Positions 7,339-16,529 of a stretch of DNA of 64,000 nt are shown piece after piece. Made by a program: the position numbers and the translations under genes. How positions within the stretch are numbered: the stretch's first letter is position 1; each line of letters opens with the position of its first letter. The DNA is from Streptomyces uncialis (lineage in GTDB: Bacteria > Actinomycetota > Actinomycetes > Streptomycetales > Streptomycetaceae): NCBI RefSeq assembly GCF_036250755.1, contig NZ_CP109583.1, forward strand, positions 6,797,501 through 6,861,500, in the 5' to 3' direction. A model generated the notes under the pieces. It had not been told where the DNA came from and did no database searches. It saw only the letters and a list, made by a program, of their open reading frames with translations.

Positions 7339-8943
7339 ATGAACCGGTACGACGCCGTGATCGTCGGAGGCGGCCACAACGGGCTGGTGGCCGCCGCCTA
7401 TCTGGGCCGCGCGGGACTGCGGGTCGCCGTCCTCGAAGCCAGGCCGCAGCTCGGCGGGCCCTGCGGCGGCTACGAGTTCCTGCCCGGCCGCAGGCTGTCC
7501 TTCACCAACTCGCCCGGCTCGCTCAACCCGGCCGTGGTCACCGAACTCGGGCTCGCCGGGCACGGTCTGCGCTTCGTCCGCGCCGACCCCACCGTCGTCC
7601 AGCAGTTCGGCGGACGCAGCTTCCTCGGCTGGCGCGACCCCGCCCGGGTCGACGCCCAGCTCGACGCGTTCGCCCCCGGCGAGGCCGACCGCTACCGGGC
7701 GCTGATCAGCGGCCTCGAACGGCTCGGCGCGAGCCTGCGGGTGTCCCTCGACGCGGCGCCGCCCACCCTGGACGTCCTGCGCGAGCGGCTCACCGACCCG
7801 GCCGACAAGGCCCTGTTCGCCGAGGTCTTCGACGGCAGCCTCACCGATCTGCTCGACGGACATCTGCGCTCCGACCAGGCCAAGACCCTGCTCGCGATGC
7901 TCGCCCTCAACGCGCACCTCGTCCCGCCCTCCGCCCCCGGCACCGCCGTCGGCCTGATGATGCGGCCCTTCGCACTGGCCGCCGCCGGCGCCGGACGGCC
8001 CGCCGACGCCGAACGCGTCGCGCTGCGCGGCTCGACCGGACTGCCCGTCGGCTCCATGAGCGCGATCATCGACGCGCTGGCGAGCAGCTGCCGCGCCCAC
8101 GGCGTGGAGCTGCGGACCAGCGCGCCCGTGGACCGTGTCCTGCACGGACCGGACGGGGTGCGGGGCGTGGTCACCGTGTGCGGCGAGGAGTTCACCGCGC
8201 CCCGGGTGATCTCGGCGGTCAACCCCGTCCATCTCTTCCGGGACCTGCTCGACGACACGGCGATGGGCGCCACCGTCCGCGACGAGATCACCGCCACCCC
8301 GATGCGCGGCTCCGCGTTCAAGGTGGTCCTGGAGGTCGACTCGCTGCCCGGGTACGCCGGACTGCCCGACGGCACCGACCCCGACCGGGTACGAGCCTGC
8401 CAGTTCCGGGTGGGCGCCCCGCTCGACGGGATCGAGGAGTCGGTCACCGCCGCCCTCGCCGGACGGGTCGCGGGCCGCCCCCTGGTGTGGGGACTGGTCC
8501 CGACCCTCACCTCACCCGGGCTCACCCCCCGGGGCACCCACCTCATCAGCGTCAACGCCTGGCACGCCCCGCACACCCCGCACGACGGCCCCTGGGACAC
8601 CACCCGCACCGAGGAGTTCGGCCGCGCCTGCGTCGACACGCTCGCCGCGCTCATGCCGGGCATCGCCGACCGGATCGTGGCCCACCGCTTCATGAACCCC
8701 GTCGAGATCGAGAACGAACTCGGCCTCCCCGGAAGCAACATCACCCACGGCGACATGCTGCCCGTGAATCTCTTCGGCGCCCGGCCGCACCCCGCCGTCG
8801 CGGGGTACCGCACCCCGCTCACCGGCTTCTACCTCAGCGGGTCGGGGACCTGGCCCGGCGGCTACGTCACCGGGACCCCGGGCCGCAACGCGGCCACCGC
8901 GGTCCTGACCGACCTCCACGACGAACAAAGGCGAACACCATGA
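7339..8943 (+). CDS. FAD-dependent oxidoreductase, phytoene desaturase / PYROXD2-like
   Basis: 534 residues. An N-terminal dinucleotide-binding motif, VIVGGGHNGLVAAAYLGRAG, is followed by an acidic residue at VLEAR, which binds the FAD ribose. The C-terminal FAD motif is GFYLSGSGTWPGG...PGRNAA. Overall architecture and length fit the CrtI/PYROXD2 family, which also includes non-carotenoid amine or alcohol oxidases. No carotenoid genes are nearby, so a desaturation or oxidation step on the imported substrate is more likely than carotenoid synthesis. GGAAGGAG precedes the ATG by nine bases. Its stop overlaps the start of the next gene (ATGA). Confidence 0.82.
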   Translation: MNRYDAVIVGGGHNGLVAAAYLGRAGLRVAVLEARPQLGGPCGGYEFLPGRRLSFTNSPGSLNPAVVTELGLAGHGLRFVRADPTVVQQFGGRSFLGWRDPARVDAQLDAFAPGEADRYRALISGLERLGASLRVSLDAAPPTLDVLRERLTDPADKALFAEVFDGSLTDLLDGHLRSDQAKTLLAMLALNAHLVPPSAPGTAVGLMMRPFALAAAGAGRPADAERVALRGSTGLPVGSMSAIIDALASSCRAHGVELRTSAPVDRVLHGPDGVRGVVTVCGEEFTAPRVISAVNPVHLFRDLLDDTAMGATVRDEITATPMRGSAFKVVLEVDSLPGYAGLPDGTDPDRVRACQFRVGAPLDGIEESVTAALAGRVAGRPLVWGLVPTLTSPGLTPRGTHLISVNAWHAPHTPHDGPWDTTRTEEFGRACVDTLAALMPGIADRIVAHRFMNPVEIENELGLPGSNITHGDMLPVNLFGARPHPAVAGYRTPLTGFYLSGSGTWPGGYVTGTPGRNAATAVLTDLHDEQRRTP

Positions 8944-10595
8944 GGCTTTCGCTCCGCCACGGGCCGCCCCGCCCGCGAAGACCACGCCCGCGAGGAGCAC
9001 GCCTGCGTGCGGCCGTCGCCACCGCGGCCGTCACCGGGGTCCTCCTCACCGGATGCGGCGCCAACCCGTCCTTCGGACGCGACCCGCACACCCTCGTCAT
9101 CGGCGCCGAGGGCGAGATACCCGCCCTCGACCCGCACCGCCTCTCGGGAACCGTCGGACTGCGGGTCACCGACGCCCTCTTCGACCCGCTCATCCGCGAG
9201 GAACTCGGCACCAGGACCGACCGCGCGCCCGCCCTGCGGCCCTCGCTCGCGAAGTCCTGGACGGTCGCCCCCGACGCCCTCACCGTCACCCTGGCACTGC
9301 GCGAAGGCGTCACCTTCACCGACGGGACGCCGTTCGACGCCGCCGCCGTCCGCACCAACTTCGACCGGATCATGGACGAGAAGTCCCCGGTCCACGACCC
9401 CACCGCCGCCGGGAACATGAAGTTCCTGACCCGCTGGATCGAACGCGTCGACGTCACCGGCACCCACACCGTCGCCCTCCGGCTCACCCGCCCCTACGCG
9501 GGACTGCCCCGGATGCTCACCGACCGCCGGATGTCGATCATCAGCCCCCGGGCGCTGCGCGCCCACCGGCCCGACGACATCGGCCTGCACCCCGTCGGCA
9601 CCGGCGCCTTCACCCAGGACAAGGCCGACCACGGCAAACGCGTCACCCTCAAGCGCAACGACGACTACTGGGGCGGCGCACCCCGGACCCCCACCATCAT
9701 CGTGGAGTCCGTCACCGACCCCACCACCCTCGCCATCGCCGCCCAGACCGGCGAGATCGACGCGATCCTCAGCGCCGGGGCCCAGCAGGTCCAGCAGCTC
9801 GCCGGACGCGGCACCATGACCGTCCAGTACCCCGAACCCGCCAACCAGTACTTCCTGCGCCTCAACACCCGCACCGCGCCCACCGACAACACCACCTTCC
9901 GCCGCGCCCTCAACCACGCCGTCGACCGCGAGGCCGTCGCCACCCTCACCGGCGGCCAGGTCGCCCCCTCCACCGGACCCCTGCCCCGCGGCAACGAGGC
10001 CTACCAGGAACCCTCCGCCGGCGCTGCCACCGCCTACGACCACGACCCCGAACTGGCCCGCCGCCTCATCCGGGAGAGCGGGGTGCCCACCCCCGTCCGC
10101 CTCAAGCTGCTCGCCCCCGACAGCGGCCCCGGCTTCTCCCAGGCCACCGAGATCATGTCGCTGATCCAGCAGGACCTCAAAGCCGTCGGCGTCCGCCTCG
10201 ACGTCCAGTACATGGAGTTCGCGTCCCTGGTCGCCGTGGAGGGCAAGGGCTACGAGAACGGCACCCACGGCTCGTTCAACGGCTGGACCACCGGCGCCGA
10301 CGCCGCCGACTTCCTGGAACGGATGTTCAGCGGCGCGCTCCACCCGCCCGACGGCGTCAACCGCGGCTGGTACCGCGACGCACGCGTCGACACCCTCCTC
10401 GACCGGGCCCGCGGCGAACCCGACGAGAACCGCCGGATGTCGCTCTACCGCCAGGCCGCCGACGGGATCGGCGCCGACGCCCCCTGGGTCTTCCTCTACC
10501 AGGACCGGCTGCCCCGGCTGCTGAGCCGCAAGATCGACGGAGTCGTCCCCGCCGCCTCCGTCTACGTCGACTACACCACCATCCGCCGCCGGTGA
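8940..10595 (+). CDS. ABC transporter substrate-binding lipoprotein (SBP family 5, DppA/OppA-like)
   Basis: 551 residues with a long basic N-terminus, a hydrophobic stretch (AAVATAAVTGV) and lipobox LLTGC with the lipidated Cys near residue 39. The mature protein has the class-C peptide/nickel-binding fold: YWGGAPRTPTI, NHAVDREAV and RLIRESGVPTP are typical family-5 landmarks. It captures the substrate outside the cell for the permeases encoded next. Family-5 binders take oligopeptides but also glycosides, opines and other small organics, so the ligand is open. The start is fixed by the 4-base overlap with the upstream stop. Confidence 0.9.
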   Translation: MRLSLRHGPPRPRRPRPRGARLRAAVATAAVTGVLLTGCGANPSFGRDPHTLVIGAEGEIPALDPHRLSGTVGLRVTDALFDPLIREELGTRTDRAPALRPSLAKSWTVAPDALTVTLALREGVTFTDGTPFDAAAVRTNFDRIMDEKSPVHDPTAAGNMKFLTRWIERVDVTGTHTVALRLTRPYAGLPRMLTDRRMSIISPRALRAHRPDDIGLHPVGTGAFTQDKADHGKRVTLKRNDDYWGGAPRTPTIIVESVTDPTTLAIAAQTGEIDAILSAGAQQVQQLAGRGTMTVQYPEPANQYFLRLNTRTAPTDNTTFRRALNHAVDREAVATLTGGQVAPSTGPLPRGNEAYQEPSAGAATAYDHDPELARRLIRESGVPTPVRLKLLAPDSGPGFSQATEIMSLIQQDLKAVGVRLDVQYMEFASLVAVEGKGYENGTHGSFNGWTTGADAADFLERMFSGALHPPDGVNRGWYRDARVDTLLDRARGEPDENRRMSLYRQAADGIGADAPWVFLYQDRLPRLLSRKIDGVVPAASVYVDYTTIRRR

Positions 10596-10609
10596 GGGAG
10601 AGCACAGCC

Positions 10610-11560
10610 ATGAAGGCCACCGCGGCACCGGCCCCCGCCACCACCCGGGCCCCCGCCACCCGCCGGGCGCGCCTCCCGCGCGCGCTGACCGGCTCCCACG
10701 TCACCGCCCTCATCGGCGGCGCCATCCTCGCCGTCACCGTCCTGGTCGCGATCCTCGCCCCGTGGATCGCCCCCCATGACCCGCTCGGCACCAACCCGTC
10801 GTCCGTCGGCCTCGGCCCCTTCAGCGGCGGCCATCTCCTCGGCACCGACGAGGTCGGCCGCGACATCCTCAGCCGGCTGATGCACGGCACCCGGCTCGCC
10901 CTGCTCGTCGCCGTGCTGCCGACCCTGCTCGCCCTCGCCATCGGCGGCTGCCTCGGACTGCTGTCCGGCTACGTCGGCGGCTGGCTCGACAGCTTCCTGA
11001 TGCGCGTCTTCGACGTGATGTTCTCCTTCCCCGGCATCCTGCTCGCCCTCGGCATCGGCGTCGCCCTCGGCCCCGGCGTCACCTCCATGGTCATCGCCAT
11101 GGTCGTCGTCACCGTCCCCGAGTTCGGCCGGATCGTCCGCGGCAACGTCGTCTCGCTGCGCCAGGAGCAGTACGTCGAGGCCGCCGGAGCCCTCGGCTAC
11201 AGCCATCTGCGGATCGCGTTCCGGCACATCGCGCCCAACCTGCTCGGCGGCCTCGTCGTCTTCGCCACCCTCCAGACCGGCCGCAACGTCATCCTCGGCT
11301 CCAGCCTCGCCTTCCTCGGGCTCGGCGCCCAGCCGCCCACCCCCGACTGGGGCCAGATGCTCAGCGGCGGCCGCGCCCTGCTGGTCACCGCCCCGCACGT
11401 CGCCACCATCCCCGGACTCGCGATCGTCGTGCTCGCCGTCGGCTTCAACCTGCTCGGCGACGGCGTACGGGACCGGCTCGACCCGCGCAGCCGCCGGTCC
11501 GGCAAGACCCGCGGAGCCCGCGCGCTCCTCACCCCCTGGACCCGCCGGAGCCGGACATGA
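10610..11560 (+). CDS. ABC importer permease (DppC/OppC-like)
   Basis: 316 residues. An extended Ala/Pro/Arg-rich N-terminus precedes the first membrane helix (ALIGGAILAVTVLVAILAPWIAPHDP), then LLGTDEVGRDILSRL, a hallmark of DppC proteins. The inner-membrane-component motif is EAAGALGYSHLRIAFRHIAPN. Five to six membrane segments are visible. A GGTGAGGGAG ribosome site lies about ten bases before the ATG. It pairs with the DppB-like permease downstream; the unusual order (C before B) is kept in this operon. Confidence 0.92.
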   Translation: MKATAAPAPATTRAPATRRARLPRALTGSHVTALIGGAILAVTVLVAILAPWIAPHDPLGTNPSSVGLGPFSGGHLLGTDEVGRDILSRLMHGTRLALLVAVLPTLLALAIGGCLGLLSGYVGGWLDSFLMRVFDVMFSFPGILLALGIGVALGPGVTSMVIAMVVVTVPEFGRIVRGNVVSLRQEQYVEAAGALGYSHLRIAFRHIAPNLLGGLVVFATLQTGRNVILGSSLAFLGLGAQPPTPDWGQMLSGGRALLVTAPHVATIPGLAIVVLAVGFNLLGDGVRDRLDPRSRRSGKTRGARALLTPWTRRSRT

Positions 11561-11579
11561 ACAGCCCAGGAGCCCCGTC

Positions 11580-12527
11580 ATGCTGACCTTCACCCTGCGC
11601 CGCGCGCTCCAGATGATCCCCGTCGTCCTCGGGGTCACCATCGCCACCTTCGGCCTCGGCCAGATCATCCCCGGCGACCAGGCCAGCGCCCTGCTCGGCC
11701 CCAGCTCCTCCGAGGAGGACCGCCAGGCGCTGCGCGCCGACCTCGGCCTCGACGAACCCGCCGTCTCCCGCTACTTCACCTACCTCGGCAGCCTCTTCGA
11801 CGGCGACCTCGGCCGCTCCCTGTCCTTCGGCCGGCCCGTCTCCGAAGTGCTCTCCGAACGGCTGCTGAACACCCTGCTGCTGTCCGGCACCGCGATCGTC
11901 GTCGCCGCCGTCGTCGGGGTCGCCATCGGCACCTGGGCCGCGCAGAAGCCCGGCTCCGCCCGCGACCGCGGACTCACCGTCGGGGTGCTGTTCTTCAACT
12001 CCGTCCCCTCGTTCTGGTTCGGCCTCGTCCTCATCGTCGTCTTCTCCCTGCAACTGCGGGTGCTCCCCGCGACCGGCATGACCTCCATCGGAGGCGGCGG
12101 ATCCCTCGACGTCGCCGCGCACATGGTGCTGCCGGTGATCACCCTCGCCGCCTGGTCGCTGGCCGTGATCGCCCGGATGACCCGCTCCGCGGTACTGGAG
12201 GTCATCGGCAACGACTACGTCCGCACCGCCCGCTCCCGCGGCGTCGGCGAGTTCCGGGTCGTCGTCCGGCACGTGCTGCCCAACGCGATGCCGTCCGTGA
12301 TCACCGTCGTCGGACTCCAGGCCGGCTTCCTGCTCAGCGGCGCCGTGCTCACCGAGACCGTCTTCTCCTGGCCCGGCATCGGACTCGCCCTCCACCAGGC
12401 CATCTCCACCCGCGACATCCCCCTCGTCCAGGGCGGCATCCTCGTCATCGCCGTCGCGTTCGTCCTGATCAACTTCCTGGTCGACATCCTCCAGGCGTAC
12501 TTCAACCCCAAGATCAAGCTCGCGTAG
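11580..12527 (+). CDS. ABC importer permease (DppB/OppB-like)
   Basis: 315 residues. It starts with MLTFTLRRALQMIPVVLGVT, the typical N-terminal membrane helix of DppB, followed by FGLGQIIPGDQA. The coupling motif is RTARSRGVGEFRVVVRHVLPN, and the end GILVIAVAFVLINFLVDILQAYFNP is diagnostic of the family. It forms the second half of the import channel with the preceding permease, 19 bases upstream. Confidence 0.93.
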   Translation: MLTFTLRRALQMIPVVLGVTIATFGLGQIIPGDQASALLGPSSSEEDRQALRADLGLDEPAVSRYFTYLGSLFDGDLGRSLSFGRPVSEVLSERLLNTLLLSGTAIVVAAVVGVAIGTWAAQKPGSARDRGLTVGVLFFNSVPSFWFGLVLIVVFSLQLRVLPATGMTSIGGGGSLDVAAHMVLPVITLAAWSLAVIARMTRSAVLEVIGNDYVRTARSRGVGEFRVVVRHVLPNAMPSVITVVGLQAGFLLSGAVLTETVFSWPGIGLALHQAISTRDIPLVQGGILVIAVAFVLINFLVDILQAYFNPKIKLA

Positions 12528-12543
12528 GCGGAAGGGAACCACC

Positions 12544-13653
12544 GTGACCATTCTGGACGTGGAGCACCTCAAGGTCGCCTACCGGCGCCCGGACCAGGGC
12601 CACGGACCCGCCCTGGAGACCGTCCGCGACGTGTCGTTCAGCGTCGCCGCCGGTGAATCCCTCGGCGTCGTCGGCGAATCCGGGTGCGGCAAGAGCCAGA
12701 CCATGCTCGCCGTACTGCGGATGCTCGGCCACGGCGGCGCGGAGATCAGCGGCCGGATCGGCTTCGACGGCCGCGACCTCACCACCCTCGGCCCCAAGGA
12801 GATGCGGCGGATACGCGGCTCCGGCATCGGACTCGTCTCCCAGGACGCCCTCTCCGCGCTCAACCCCGCCATGACCATCGGCGCCCAGATGGCCGAACCC
12901 CTCATCCACTACGACCGGATGAGCCGCCGCGCCGCCACCGCCCGCTGCGCCGAACTCCTCGACCTGGTCGGCATCCCCGGCGCCCGGGAACGCCTGCGCA
13001 GCTATCCGCACGAACTGTCCGGCGGAATGCGCCAGCGCGTCCTCATCGCCATGGCCATCAGCCGCGACCCCAAGGTCCTCATCGCCGACGAACCCACCAC
13101 CGCCCTCGACGTCACCATCCAGTCCCAGGTGCTCCAGCTCATCGACCGGCTGCGCCGCGAACTGCGGATGGCCCTCGTCCTGATCACCCATGACCTCGGC
13201 GTCGTCGCCGGGATCACCGACCGGATCGCCGTGATGTACGCGGGCCGCATCGTCGAACTCGCGCCCACCACAGCCCTGTTCGACGCCCCCGGCCACCCGT
13301 ACACCCGTGCCCTGATGAACTCCATCCCCCGGATGGACCGCGCCCGCGTCGACCGGCTGCCCGCCATCCCCGGCTTCCCGCCCGACCCCGCCGACCCGCC
13401 GCCGGGCTGCGCCTACCAGCCCCGCTGCGCGACGGCCCGCCCCGAGTGCGGCGACTCCGTGCCCCAGCTGCTCACCCTCACCACCGGCGCCCCCGGACAC
13501 ACCGTCCGCTGCCCCTTCACCGCCCCACCCGAGGCCCCGGCCACGGCCGACGCGACGGACCCCGCCGCACCCGAGGCCACCGCATCCGCCGCACCCGAGG
13601 CCCCGGACCCCGCGGACACCACCGCCCCGGCACCCCGAGGAGACCGCGCATGA
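12544..13653 (+). CDS. ABC importer ATP-binding protein (DppD/OppD-like)
   Basis: 369 residues with GTG start. Walker A is GESGCGKS at residues 44-51, signature ELSGGMRQRVLIA, Walker B LIADEPTTALD, switch ITHDLG. The C-terminal oligopeptide/dipeptide transporter domain has the cysteine-rich motif GCAYQPRCATARPEC, usual for DppD/OppD. The last 45 residues are an Ala/Pro/Thr-rich tail that is longer than usual. The stop overlaps the start of the partner ATPase. The two ATPases should form a heterodimer. Confidence 0.93.
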   Translation: MTILDVEHLKVAYRRPDQGHGPALETVRDVSFSVAAGESLGVVGESGCGKSQTMLAVLRMLGHGGAEISGRIGFDGRDLTTLGPKEMRRIRGSGIGLVSQDALSALNPAMTIGAQMAEPLIHYDRMSRRAATARCAELLDLVGIPGARERLRSYPHELSGGMRQRVLIAMAISRDPKVLIADEPTTALDVTIQSQVLQLIDRLRRELRMALVLITHDLGVVAGITDRIAVMYAGRIVELAPTTALFDAPGHPYTRALMNSIPRMDRARVDRLPAIPGFPPDPADPPPGCAYQPRCATARPECGDSVPQLLTLTTGAPGHTVRCPFTAPPEAPATADATDPAAPEATASAAPEAPDPADTTAPAPRGDRA

Positions 13654-14729
13654 CCGCCGCCGCCGAACCCCGGACCCCGGGCGCCACCCGGACCGACGAC
13701 AACGCCGTCACCGTCGAGGAACTCCGGGTCCACTTCCCCGTCCGCACCGGGGTACTGCGCCGGGTCACCGGCTCCGCGCACGCCGTCGACGGCGTCTCGT
13801 TCACCGTGCCCGCCCGCAGCATCGTCACCATCGTCGGGGAGAGCGGCAGCGGCAAGACCACCACCGGACGCGCCCTCGTCGGCCTCTCACCCGTCCACTC
13901 CGGAACGGTCACCGTCCACGGCCGCCCGCTGGACGAGATCCGCCGCGACCGCACCCTGCACCGGCTCGCCCAGATCGTCTACCAGGACCCGTACGCCAGC
14001 CTCAACCCCCGGATGACCATCAGGGCGATGATCCGCGAGGTCGTCACCGTGCACCGGACCGTCCCCCGCGAGGAGGCCGCCGACCGTGTCGCGGAACTCC
14101 TCGCCCAGGTCGGGCTGCGCCCCGAACTCGCCGACCGCTACCCGCACGAACTGTCCGGCGGCCAGCGCCAGCGCGCCGCCATCGCCCGCGCCCTCGCCGC
14201 CGAACCCCGCTTCATCGTCTGCGACGAGATCGTCTCCGCCCTGGACGTCAGCATCCAGGGCCAGATCGTCAACCTCCTCAAGGACCTGTGCCGGGACCGC
14301 GAGGTGAGCTTCCTGTTCATCTCCCACGACATGAGCGTCGTCCGGCACATCTCCGACCACGTCATCGTCATGTACGGCGGCCGGATCATGGAGAGCGGAC
14401 CGTGCGACGAGATCTTCTCCGCGCCCCGCCATCCGTACACCCACGCCCTGCTCGGCGCCGTCCCTGTGCCCGACCCCCGCTCCCCGGGACTGCGCGGCGC
14501 CGTCCGCACCCGCGCCGAACCGCCCGACCCCACCGATCCGCTGCCGGGCTGCCGCTTCCAGCGCTCCTGCCCGTTCGCCACCGAGGAGTGCCGCGCGGGG
14601 GACCCGCCCCCCACCCTGTCCGTCGGCGCCGGCGGCCACACCGTCGCCTGCCATCACGCCGAGACCCCCGCCGTACGGGCCGCCCTCACCTCCGAGGCCC
14701 CCGTCCCCGAAAGGACCCCCGCACCATGA
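13650..14729 (+). CDS. ABC importer ATP-binding protein (DppF/OppF-like)
   Basis: 359 residues. VHFPVRTGVLRRVTG near the N-terminus is typical of OppF/DppF. Walker A GESGSGKTTT, Q-loop YQDPYASLNPRM, signature ELSGGQRQRAAIARAL, Walker B FIVCDEIVSALD and C-terminal GCRFQRSCPFATEEC are all present. Starts inside the stop of the DppD-like gene (ATGA) and itself ends in the start of the aldehyde dehydrogenase gene, so three genes are chained by 4-base overlaps. Confidence 0.93.
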   Translation: MTAAAEPRTPGATRTDDNAVTVEELRVHFPVRTGVLRRVTGSAHAVDGVSFTVPARSIVTIVGESGSGKTTTGRALVGLSPVHSGTVTVHGRPLDEIRRDRTLHRLAQIVYQDPYASLNPRMTIRAMIREVVTVHRTVPREEAADRVAELLAQVGLRPELADRYPHELSGGQRQRAAIARALAAEPRFIVCDEIVSALDVSIQGQIVNLLKDLCRDREVSFLFISHDMSVVRHISDHVIVMYGGRIMESGPCDEIFSAPRHPYTHALLGAVPVPDPRSPGLRGAVRTRAEPPDPTDPLPGCRFQRSCPFATEECRAGDPPPTLSVGAGGHTVACHHAETPAVRAALTSEAPVPERTPAP

Positions 14730-16213
14730 CCCCCGACACGACCGGTACGACCGGGGAGTACACCTCCCACACCGCGGGCCGGCGGCGCGCCCCCGCGGGC
14801 ACGGCGGTGCCGCTGACCGACCCCGCGACCGGCGCGGTCTGGGCCCACGCGTACCAGGACCCGGACGCCGTGGACGAGGCGGTGGCCGCCGCCCGCGCCG
14901 CGTTCACCGGCCCCGACTGGGCCGGACTCCCGGCGCACGCCCGCGCCGATCTGCTGTACCGGCTCGGTGACGTGCTCGTCGCGCACACCGACGAACTCGC
15001 CGCCCTGGAGACCCTCGCCAACGGCAAGCCGCTCGCCGCGACCCGGGGCGAGGTCGGGGCGCTCGCCCGCTGGTACCGCTACTTCGCGGCCGTCGCCGAG
15101 ACCCTGGAGGACCGCTCCCGGCCGCTCGGCGCCACCGCGCACGCGCGGATCACCCAGGAACCGCTCGGGGTCGTCGCCGCGCTGACCCCCTTCAACGGCG
15201 CCCTGTCCCTGGGCTCCTGGAAGCTCGCCCCGGCCCTCGCCGCGGGCAACACCGTGATCCTCAAGCCGCCGCCGCAGGCCCCCGCCTCCTCCGTCCGGCT
15301 CGCCGAACTCGCCCTGGAGGCCGGTTTCCCGCCCGGGGTCGTCAGTGTCGTCATCGGCGGCGCCGACGAGGGCAGGCGCCTCACCGACCACCCCGATGTC
15401 GCGATGATCACCTTCACCGGCAGCACCGCCGTCGCCCGGACCCTCGGCGCCCGCGCCGCCGAGCGGATGAAGCGCTACGTCTGCGAGGCGGGCGGCAAGT
15501 CCGCGCACATCGTCTTCGCCGACGGCGACCTGGACGCCGCCGTGACCGCGGCCCGGCAGGGCGCGTTCTCCGCCGCGGGCCAGACCTGCGTCGCGGGCTC
15601 CCGTGTCCTGGTCCAGCGCGAGGTCCACGAGGAGTTCCTGCGCCGCTACGGCGACGCCGTCGGACGGCTGCGGGTGGGCGACCCCCGCGACCCGCGCACC
15701 CATGTCGGCCCGCTGGCCTCGGCCGCGGCACTCACCCGCGTAGAGGGCTACGTGGACGAGGCGCTCGCGGGCGGCGCCCGCGCGGTCACCGGCGGCAAGC
15801 GGGCGACGGTACCGGAGTCCCTCGACGGCGGCTACTGGTACGAGCCGACCGTCCTCACCGACGCGGGCCCCGACCTCGCGGTCTGCCGCGAGGAGGTGTT
15901 CGGCCCGGTCGTCACCGTCCACCCCTTCGACACCGAGGACGACGCGGTCGCCCTCGCCAACTCCGTCGAGTACGGGCTCGCCGCCGGGTTCTGGACCCGG
16001 GACGCGGCCCGCGCGCACCGGGTGGCCCGGCGCCTGGAAGCGGGCGTCGTCTGGGTCAACACCTACCGGCTGCTGCACTGGAGCGTGCCGTTCGGCGGCT
16101 ACAAGCAGTCCGGACTCGGCCGTGAGAACGGTGCGGAGGCCGTCGCCGAGTTCCTCCAGACCAAGTCCGTCATCACCGAACACGGCACCCCCGCCGACCC
16201 CTTCGCCCACTGA
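14726..16213 (+). CDS. NAD(P)-dependent aldehyde dehydrogenase
   Basis: 495 residues, full length for the ALDH superfamily. The catalytic cysteine is Cys288 in AAGQTCVAGS and the general-base glutamate is Glu254 in CEAGGKSA. Cofactor-binding TPFNG, KPPPQAP and ITFTGSTAVAR are present, as is the late EEVFGPVV motif. The first ~30 residues are a polar Thr/Arg-rich extension. It would oxidise an aldehyde formed by the upstream enzymes to the acid. It overlaps the OppF-like gene by four bases, so transport and oxidation are co-expressed. Confidence 0.93.
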   Translation: MTPDTTGTTGEYTSHTAGRRRAPAGTAVPLTDPATGAVWAHAYQDPDAVDEAVAAARAAFTGPDWAGLPAHARADLLYRLGDVLVAHTDELAALETLANGKPLAATRGEVGALARWYRYFAAVAETLEDRSRPLGATAHARITQEPLGVVAALTPFNGALSLGSWKLAPALAAGNTVILKPPPQAPASSVRLAELALEAGFPPGVVSVVIGGADEGRRLTDHPDVAMITFTGSTAVARTLGARAAERMKRYVCEAGGKSAHIVFADGDLDAAVTAARQGAFSAAGQTCVAGSRVLVQREVHEEFLRRYGDAVGRLRVGDPRDPRTHVGPLASAAALTRVEGYVDEALAGGARAVTGGKRATVPESLDGGYWYEPTVLTDAGPDLAVCREEVFGPVVTVHPFDTEDDAVALANSVEYGLAAGFWTRDAARAHRVARRLEAGVVWVNTYRLLHWSVPFGGYKQSGLGRENGAEAVAEFLQTKSVITEHGTPADPFAH

Positions 16214-16239
16214 CCGCCCCGCACACCGCAAGGAACCCC

Positions 16240-16524
16240 ATGGAATTCCTCGTCAACATCCAGATCAGCTGGCCGCACGGCATGGACCCCGAGCACAAGG
16301 AGTCCGTCTCGCAGGAGGAGCGCCGCAGGGCCGCGGAGCTGGCCGCCTCGGGTCATCTCGTCCGTATGTGGCGCGTGCCCGGCCGCACCGAGAACTGGGG
16401 CCTGTGGCAGGCCGCCGACCCCACCGAACTCCACACCATCATCTCGTCCCTCCCGGTCTGGCCCTGGATGACCGTAACGGTCCACTCCCTGGCCACCCAC
16501 CCGGTCGACCCGACCCCCCGGTAG
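16240..16524 (+). CDS. muconolactone delta-isomerase family protein
   Basis: 94 residues, the length of CatC-type muconolactone isomerases. It follows their pattern: MEFLVNIQISWPHGM at the start, RRAAELAASGHLVRMWRVPGR in the middle, then LHTIISSLPVWPWMTVTVHSLATHP at the end. The family adopts a ferredoxin-like fold that forms a decamer and isomerises lactone double bonds. Last gene of the operon, 26 bases after the dehydrogenase with AAGGAA before the ATG. No other beta-ketoadipate gene is present, so it probably acts on a different lactone or enol, or is a structural relative with a new role. Confidence 0.78.
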   Translation: MEFLVNIQISWPHGMDPEHKESVSQEERRRAAELAASGHLVRMWRVPGRTENWGLWQAADPTELHTIISSLPVWPWMTVTVHSLATHPVDPTPR

Positions 16525-16529
16525 CCCCC

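Noticed and set aside
7339..8943. Carotenoid biosynthesis cluster
   Set aside because: The flavoprotein resembles phytoene desaturases, but no crtB, crtE or cyclase gene is present and it is embedded in a transport/catabolic operon.
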